Source: CBDAPX01 sp965198725
Lineage (GTDB): Bacteria; Pseudomonadota; Alphaproteobacteria; Rhodobacterales; Rhodobacteraceae
Reading direction: 5' to 3'
Length of the DNA: 64,000 nt
Assembly (NCBI GenBank): GCA_965198725.1
Contig: CBDAPX010000001.1
Span: 1,054,001-1,118,000, forward strand
Positions 60,417 through 64,000 of the stretch are shown here, piece after piece. Within the stretch, counting starts at the first letter, position 1. Each line of letters starts with the position of its first letter. A model generated the notes under the pieces. The model was given only the letters and a program-made list of their open reading frames with translations, was not told the origin of the DNA and searched no databases. The position numbers and the translations under genes were made by a program.

Positions 60417-61798
60417 TCAGCATGACGCTTCTGGGTGTATTCGGGCTTGTTGCACTCTTTATCCTTTTGGGGCTGCGGTTCCCGGTCGCCCTTTCAATGA
60501 TCCTTGTTGGTGTGGTTGGCACGATTGTGGCCACCGCCAATCGGTTCTTGCTGCTGGGGATGGAGTCAGATCAGGCTTGGGCGCGCGGCTTTAAGACGGC
60601 CATGTCCAACCTCTCTGGCGAAACGTTCGAGGCAGCTTCAAACTATAACCTGCTGGTTATCCCGATGTTTGTTTTGATGGGCAATCTGGCGGGCGTATCA
60701 GGAATGTCAGCTGATCTGTTCAACGCGGCATACCGCTGGATGGGCCATATGCGCGGCGGTCTGGCCTCTGCCACGATTGCGGCTTGTGCCGGTTTCGCGG
60801 CCTTGTCGGGGTCGTCACTGGCAGCGGCCATCACCATGGGCCGCGTCGCCTTGCCGGAAATGAAAAAATTCAAATATGCCGACAGCCTGGCCACCGGGTC
60901 CGTTGCTGCGGGCGGAACGCTTGGTTTTCTGATCCCGCCATCGGGCGGCATGATTATCTATGCGGTGTTAACCGAACAGTCGATTGGTCGGTTGTTCATG
61001 GCGGGCGTGATCCCGGGTATCTTGATGACCCTCTTGTTCATCGGGGCGATCTATTTGACCGTCCTGCGTAAACCCGAAGCAGGTCCGCCGGGCGAACGGG
61101 CACCATGGCCCGTGCGCCGCGACGCGCTTTTGTCAGCGATGCCGTTTGTTATCGTGGTGCTGATCACGATCGGCGGTATGTATACCGGCTTTTTCACCCC
61201 GGTTGAGGCGTCTTCCGTCGGTGCGTTCCTGACGTTGCTGGTGGCGATCTATCGTCGCTCCTTATCGGTGCCTGCGATACGCGAGATCATCCTGCAGACG
61301 GTCAAGGCGTCGGCTACGGTTTTCATGATCATCATCGGGGCCTTTATCTTTATCCCGTTCATGTCCATTACGGAACTGCCGGGACAGCTGGTCACCCTGA
61401 TGACGTCCTTGCCCATCGGCGATTACGGCGTGCTGCTCTTGATCATCCTGATCTACATTTTCCTCGGCATGTTCCTGGAAGGCATCGCAATGCTGGTCCT
61501 GACCATTCCGGTCGTCTTGCCGATCATTGCAGCGCTCGAATTCGGGTTCGATCCGTCGATGGCCGATATGAAAATGATCTGGTTCGGCATCGTGGTGGTG
61601 ATCGTGCTTGAGATGGGAATGATCTCTCCACCCGTCGGGCTGAACGTCTTTGTCGTGAAATCCATCGCGCCGGGTGTTCCGATGGGACAAATTTTCCGCG
61701 GGATCTGGCCGTTCTGGTTCGCAATGGCCCTGATGCTGGTGCTGCTGACGCTCTTCCCGCAAATCGCAATCTGGTTGCCGCAAACAATGATCGGCTAA
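60413..61798 (+). CDS. TRAP transporter large permease subunit (DctM)
   Basis: 461 residues, about 12 membrane helices. DctM signatures: NLLVIPMFVLMGNLAGVSGM, GFAALSGSSLAAAITMGRVA, GTLGFLIPPSGGMIIYAVLT and GMFLEGIAMLVLTIPVVLPI. It forms the Na+-coupled transport path with DctQ. The SDR gene follows 17 bases later with AGGAGG, so uptake and metabolism are in one operon. Confidence 0.92.
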   Translation: MISMTLLGVFGLVALFILLGLRFPVALSMILVGVVGTIVATANRFLLLGMESDQAWARGFKTAMSNLSGETFEAASNYNLLVIPMFVLMGNLAGVSGMSADLFNAAYRWMGHMRGGLASATIAACAGFAALSGSSLAAAITMGRVALPEMKKFKYADSLATGSVAAGGTLGFLIPPSGGMIIYAVLTEQSIGRLFMAGVIPGILMTLLFIGAIYLTVLRKPEAGPPGERAPWPVRRDALLSAMPFVIVVLITIGGMYTGFFTPVEASSVGAFLTLLVAIYRRSLSVPAIREIILQTVKASATVFMIIIGAFIFIPFMSITELPGQLVTLMTSLPIGDYGVLLLIILIYIFLGMFLEGIAMLVLTIPVVLPIIAALEFGFDPSMADMKMIWFGIVVVIVLEMGMISPPVGLNVFVVKSIAPGVPMGQIFRGIWPFWFAMALMLVLLTLFPQIAIWLPQTMIG

Positions 61799-61815
61799 TT
61801 TAGGAGGAAACCAAG

Positions 61816-62598
61816 ATGAACGAAGGTAAAACATTCATCGTGACGGGCGTTGCGTCCGGCATCGGTGCCCAGACCTGTAAAGTGCTCAAATCCCAAGGCG
61901 CCAAGGTCATCGGTGTGGACCGGAATGAAACCGACAACGCGGACGAATTTTTCCAGGCGGACCTGAGCGATCCGGCATCGATCGATGCCTTGGTTGATGC
62001 GCTGCCATCGGGTGTTGACGGTTTGGCCAACATTGCCGGTGTCCCGCCCACCCTTGCGGCTGAAACCGTGTTGAAAGTGAACCTTTATGGTTTGCAGCGC
62101 CTGACCCTGGGCATGATCCCGAAACTGGCGGATGGCGCATCGATTGCAAACCTCGCTTCGCTTGCCGGGTTTGGCTGGCCGAACGCCGTTGACCAGATCA
62201 AGCGGGCGCTGGCGTTGACACTCGAATCCGATGTGGCGGGTTTTTGTGCCGAAGAAGGCCTGAACGACGCAGAAGGTTGCCGGTCCTATTTCCTGGGTAA
62301 AGAGGCGCTGGTTGTCTGGACAATGCAAAACCGTTGGACATGGCGGGATCGTGGCATCACCATGAACTGTGTCAGCCCGGGACCGGTCGACACTCCGATC
62401 CTGGCGGACTTCGTCGAAACGCTGGGCGAACGGGCCGAAGAAGACATGAAAGTCATGGATCGCCCCGGCACCCCTGTGGATGTCGCCCCGGTTGTGGCCT
62501 TTGCGCTTGGCGATGGCGGCAAATGGTTCCGTGGCACAAACTTGATGGTTGATGGCGGCATGTCGAGCCATATTCTGTCAAACATCCACCAGTTCTGA
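61816..62598 (+). CDS. Short-chain dehydrogenase/reductase
   Basis: 260 residues. Cofactor motif TGVASGIGAQ (10-19), NIAG in place of NAAG, and the catalytic Tyr-Lys as YFLGKEAL; an Asp at the end of the second strand (GVDRNE) suggests NAD+. The long segment before the active Tyr and the pattern GKEALVVWTMQNRW resemble 3-alpha-hydroxysteroid and coniferyl-alcohol dehydrogenases. It presumably oxidises the hydroxyl of whatever the TRAP system imports. The substrate is unknown. Confidence 0.85.
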   Translation: MNEGKTFIVTGVASGIGAQTCKVLKSQGAKVIGVDRNETDNADEFFQADLSDPASIDALVDALPSGVDGLANIAGVPPTLAAETVLKVNLYGLQRLTLGMIPKLADGASIANLASLAGFGWPNAVDQIKRALALTLESDVAGFCAEEGLNDAEGCRSYFLGKEALVVWTMQNRWTWRDRGITMNCVSPGPVDTPILADFVETLGERAEEDMKVMDRPGTPVDVAPVVAFALGDGGKWFRGTNLMVDGGMSSHILSNIHQF

Positions 62599-62605
62599 GG
62601 CGACA

Positions 62606-63409
62606 ATGTCCGTAAAATCCCTGATCGGCACCCAAAAAATCCATCATGCAACCGGGCTTTACCTGGACGGCATTCGCGATGGTAAAGTTTGGGAAGCCTT
62701 AAACGCGCATACCGGTGACCGATATACGCAGCACTCGACAGGCGTCGGTGACGGCCAACAGGGATTTGCGGACTTTTTCGGTCCGTTTCTGGAACGAAAC
62801 CCCATCCGGGACATTCAGATAAAGCGTGCCATCGAAGACGGCCAATACGTCTTTGTCCACGTGTATCAAAGCCTGAACAATGGTGAGAGCCAGTGGGTCA
62901 CGGCTGATTTGTTCGATACCGATGAAAATGACCGCGTCATCGAGCATTGGGATGTCATTCAGGAATACGCAACAGACACACGGTCAGGCCGCAGCATGAT
63001 TGATGGCCCGACCGATATCGAAGACCTCGACAAGACGGAAGCGAACAAGGCATTGGTCGCCGATTTCTGCGAAACGGTTTTGATTGGCGGCAATTTGGAC
63101 CGGGTCGAGGATTTCATTTCGACGGACCAATACGATCAGCATAATCCGACCGTGTCCGATGGTCTGGACGGGTTCCGGGCGCATATCGCGGAATTGCAGG
63201 CTTTAGGTCGAAAAAGCCGGTATTGGAAAGTGCATAAACTGATCGGGCAGGGCAACTTCGTTGTCACCCTCAGCCACGCGCAGGTCGGCGACAGCCATTA
63301 TTGCTATTTCGATATCTTCCGATTGAAAGACGGCAAGATCGTCGAACATTGGGACGTGCAGGAAAAAATCCTTGCGCCGGAGCAGTGGAATAACCAAGGC
63401 AAGTTCTGA
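62606..63409 (+). CDS. Protein with two tandem SnoaL-like domains
   Basis: 267 residues from MSVKSLIGTQKIHHATGLYL; ATG 62606 lies 8 bases after the SDR stop. Two NTF2/SnoaL-type cone folds in a row: about 15-125 (YTQHSTGVGDGQQGFADFF, VHVYQSL, VIEHWDVIQEY) and about 145-262 (DQHNPTVSDGLDGFRAHIAE, VVTLSHAQ, IVEHWDVQEKI). Each has the Gln-His pair and the EHWDV end typical of predicted SnoaL-like aldol-condensation or isomerase proteins, which usually have a single such domain. Last gene of the operon. No activity can be assigned. Confidence 0.82.
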   Translation: MSVKSLIGTQKIHHATGLYLDGIRDGKVWEALNAHTGDRYTQHSTGVGDGQQGFADFFGPFLERNPIRDIQIKRAIEDGQYVFVHVYQSLNNGESQWVTADLFDTDENDRVIEHWDVIQEYATDTRSGRSMIDGPTDIEDLDKTEANKALVADFCETVLIGGNLDRVEDFISTDQYDQHNPTVSDGLDGFRAHIAELQALGRKSRYWKVHKLIGQGNFVVTLSHAQVGDSHYCYFDIFRLKDGKIVEHWDVQEKILAPEQWNNQGKF

Positions 63410-63555
63410 TCATACGACGCTATAATTCTTAGGTCTTGCGGCGGCTTTTGCACCAGAATCACATTTCTTATAGGTGCACTGAACAAGTGCCTCAATATTG
63501 AACCGACGCGCAGCAAAACGAGTTTTGATCGTCGCTTTCAAAGTATTCATTACGC

Positions 63556-64000
63556 CTAGTCAAACACGTAACCGATACCGCGGACGGTGCGAATGACCTG
63601 TGGCTTGCTTGGGTTGGGTTCAACTTTACGACGCAATCGCGATATCCGGAGGTCAATTGACCGGTCGAAGGGCTCCCAGCCCTTTTTGTGTGCTTTTTCA
63701 AGGATCTGATCCCGGCTAAGGGTCCGCCCTCGGTTTTCATGAAAGAGGTGCAACAGGTCGAATTCCATTGCTGTGATTGGGATTTCAGACCCGTCAGGTC
63801 CGTACAGTCGGGCGTTATCTAGGTTCAACTGACATGCACCAATAGACACCGTGCCAGCGTCTGTCCGAGGTGTCCTGGCGGCGTCTTGGGAAGCCACAGA
63901 TTGCCGGCGCAAAGCTGCCTTTATCCGTGCTTCCAGTTCCCTCAGATCCACAGGTTTGCCGAGGTAGTCGTCAGCGCCCATTTCCAGCCCAATAATGCGG
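63556..64000 (-). CDS. OmpR-family response regulator, C-terminal part
   Basis: The gene enters from the right edge; the visible part begins RIIGLEMGADDYLGKPVDLR, the end of a receiver domain with the conserved Lys, and continues with an OmpR/PhoB winged helix (ITAMEFDLLHLFHENRGRTL, SRDQILEKAHKKGWEPFDRS, DLRISRLRRKVEPNPSKPQV, TVRGIGYVF). The phosphoacceptor Asp lies outside the window. No kinase gene is visible; its partner is probably further right. Confidence 0.9.
   Translation of the reverse strand, partial: RIIGLEMGADDYLGKPVDLRELEARIKAALRRQSVASQDAARTPRTDAGTVSIGACQLNLDNARLYGPDGSEIPITAMEFDLLHLFHENRGRTLSRDQILEKAHKKGWEPFDRSIDLRISRLRRKVEPNPSKPQVIRTVRGIGYVFD

Overview
The window looks like a chromosomal segment of a marine alphaproteobacterium of the Roseobacter group (Rhodobacterales). 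This rests on high-GC codon use, many TRAP and sugar ABC transporters, a 2,3-dihydroxypropane-1-sulfonate (DHPS) catabolic operon, a Na+-NQR operon and RTX-type secreted protein remnants. It is an inference from gene content; no rRNA or tRNA gene was seen.

Layout. (1) 1-3566: a Rut-like set (luciferase-like monooxygenase, flavin reductase with a Nudix-like tail, alpha/beta hydrolase, 'amino acid synthesis' family protein) running leftward from a divergent FCD-type GntR regulator, which is followed by a DUF1330 protein. (2) 3567-10070: a decayed region. The first 89 codons of an RTX-type protein are cut by an IS3-family element whose orfB carries an in-frame stop. Beyond it lies a hybrid histidine kinase that has lost its 5' end and is split by a second IS3-family element. 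About 1.3 kb of AT-rich unassigned DNA follows, then an RTX C-terminus. (3) 10154-15478: fructose-type ABC transporter frcBCA, a divergent ROK regulator with a perfect 21-bp palindrome between them, and a secreted GH16 glycanase. (4) 15633-20931: a large hybrid kinase with two CHASE3 domains, an FAD oxidoreductase and a racemase-type CoA-transferase family protein.

(5) 20938-32829: a ten-gene leftward operon for DHPS catabolism (GMC oxidoreductase, TRAP transporter, DUF475/TerC-like membrane protein, HpsN, HpsO, HpsP, universal stress protein, sulfopyruvate decarboxylase ComDE) with a divergent IclR regulator. Together these would import DHPS, oxidise it to sulfolactate and decarboxylate sulfopyruvate to sulfoacetaldehyde. 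The sulfolactate-to-sulfopyruvate enzyme and Xsc are not obvious in the window. (6) 32836-37429: two half-size YeeE/YedE membrane proteins with a Crp/Fnr regulator that lacks a normal start codon, an ankyrin-transmembrane protein with an unrecognised C-terminal domain, a CBS protein and a small membrane protein.

(7) 37437-44808: Na+-translocating NADH:quinone reductase nqrABCDEF, with its maturation genes nqrM and apbE running divergently. (8) 44808-57823: inositol catabolism (iolD-C-B-J-G leftward; two Gfo/Idh/MocA dehydrogenases and a TIM-barrel isomerase rightward), a LacI regulator and an inositol-type ABC transporter. Two near-identical perfect palindromes, one in each divergent control region, tie these together as one LacI regulon. 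(9) 57833-63409: a LysR regulator divergent from a TRAP transporter, an SDR and a two-domain SnoaL-like protein, substrate unknown. (10) The right edge cuts an OmpR-type response regulator.

A recurring regulatory feature is that all four solute-binding-protein genes are followed by a perfect hairpin placed before the membrane-subunit gene.
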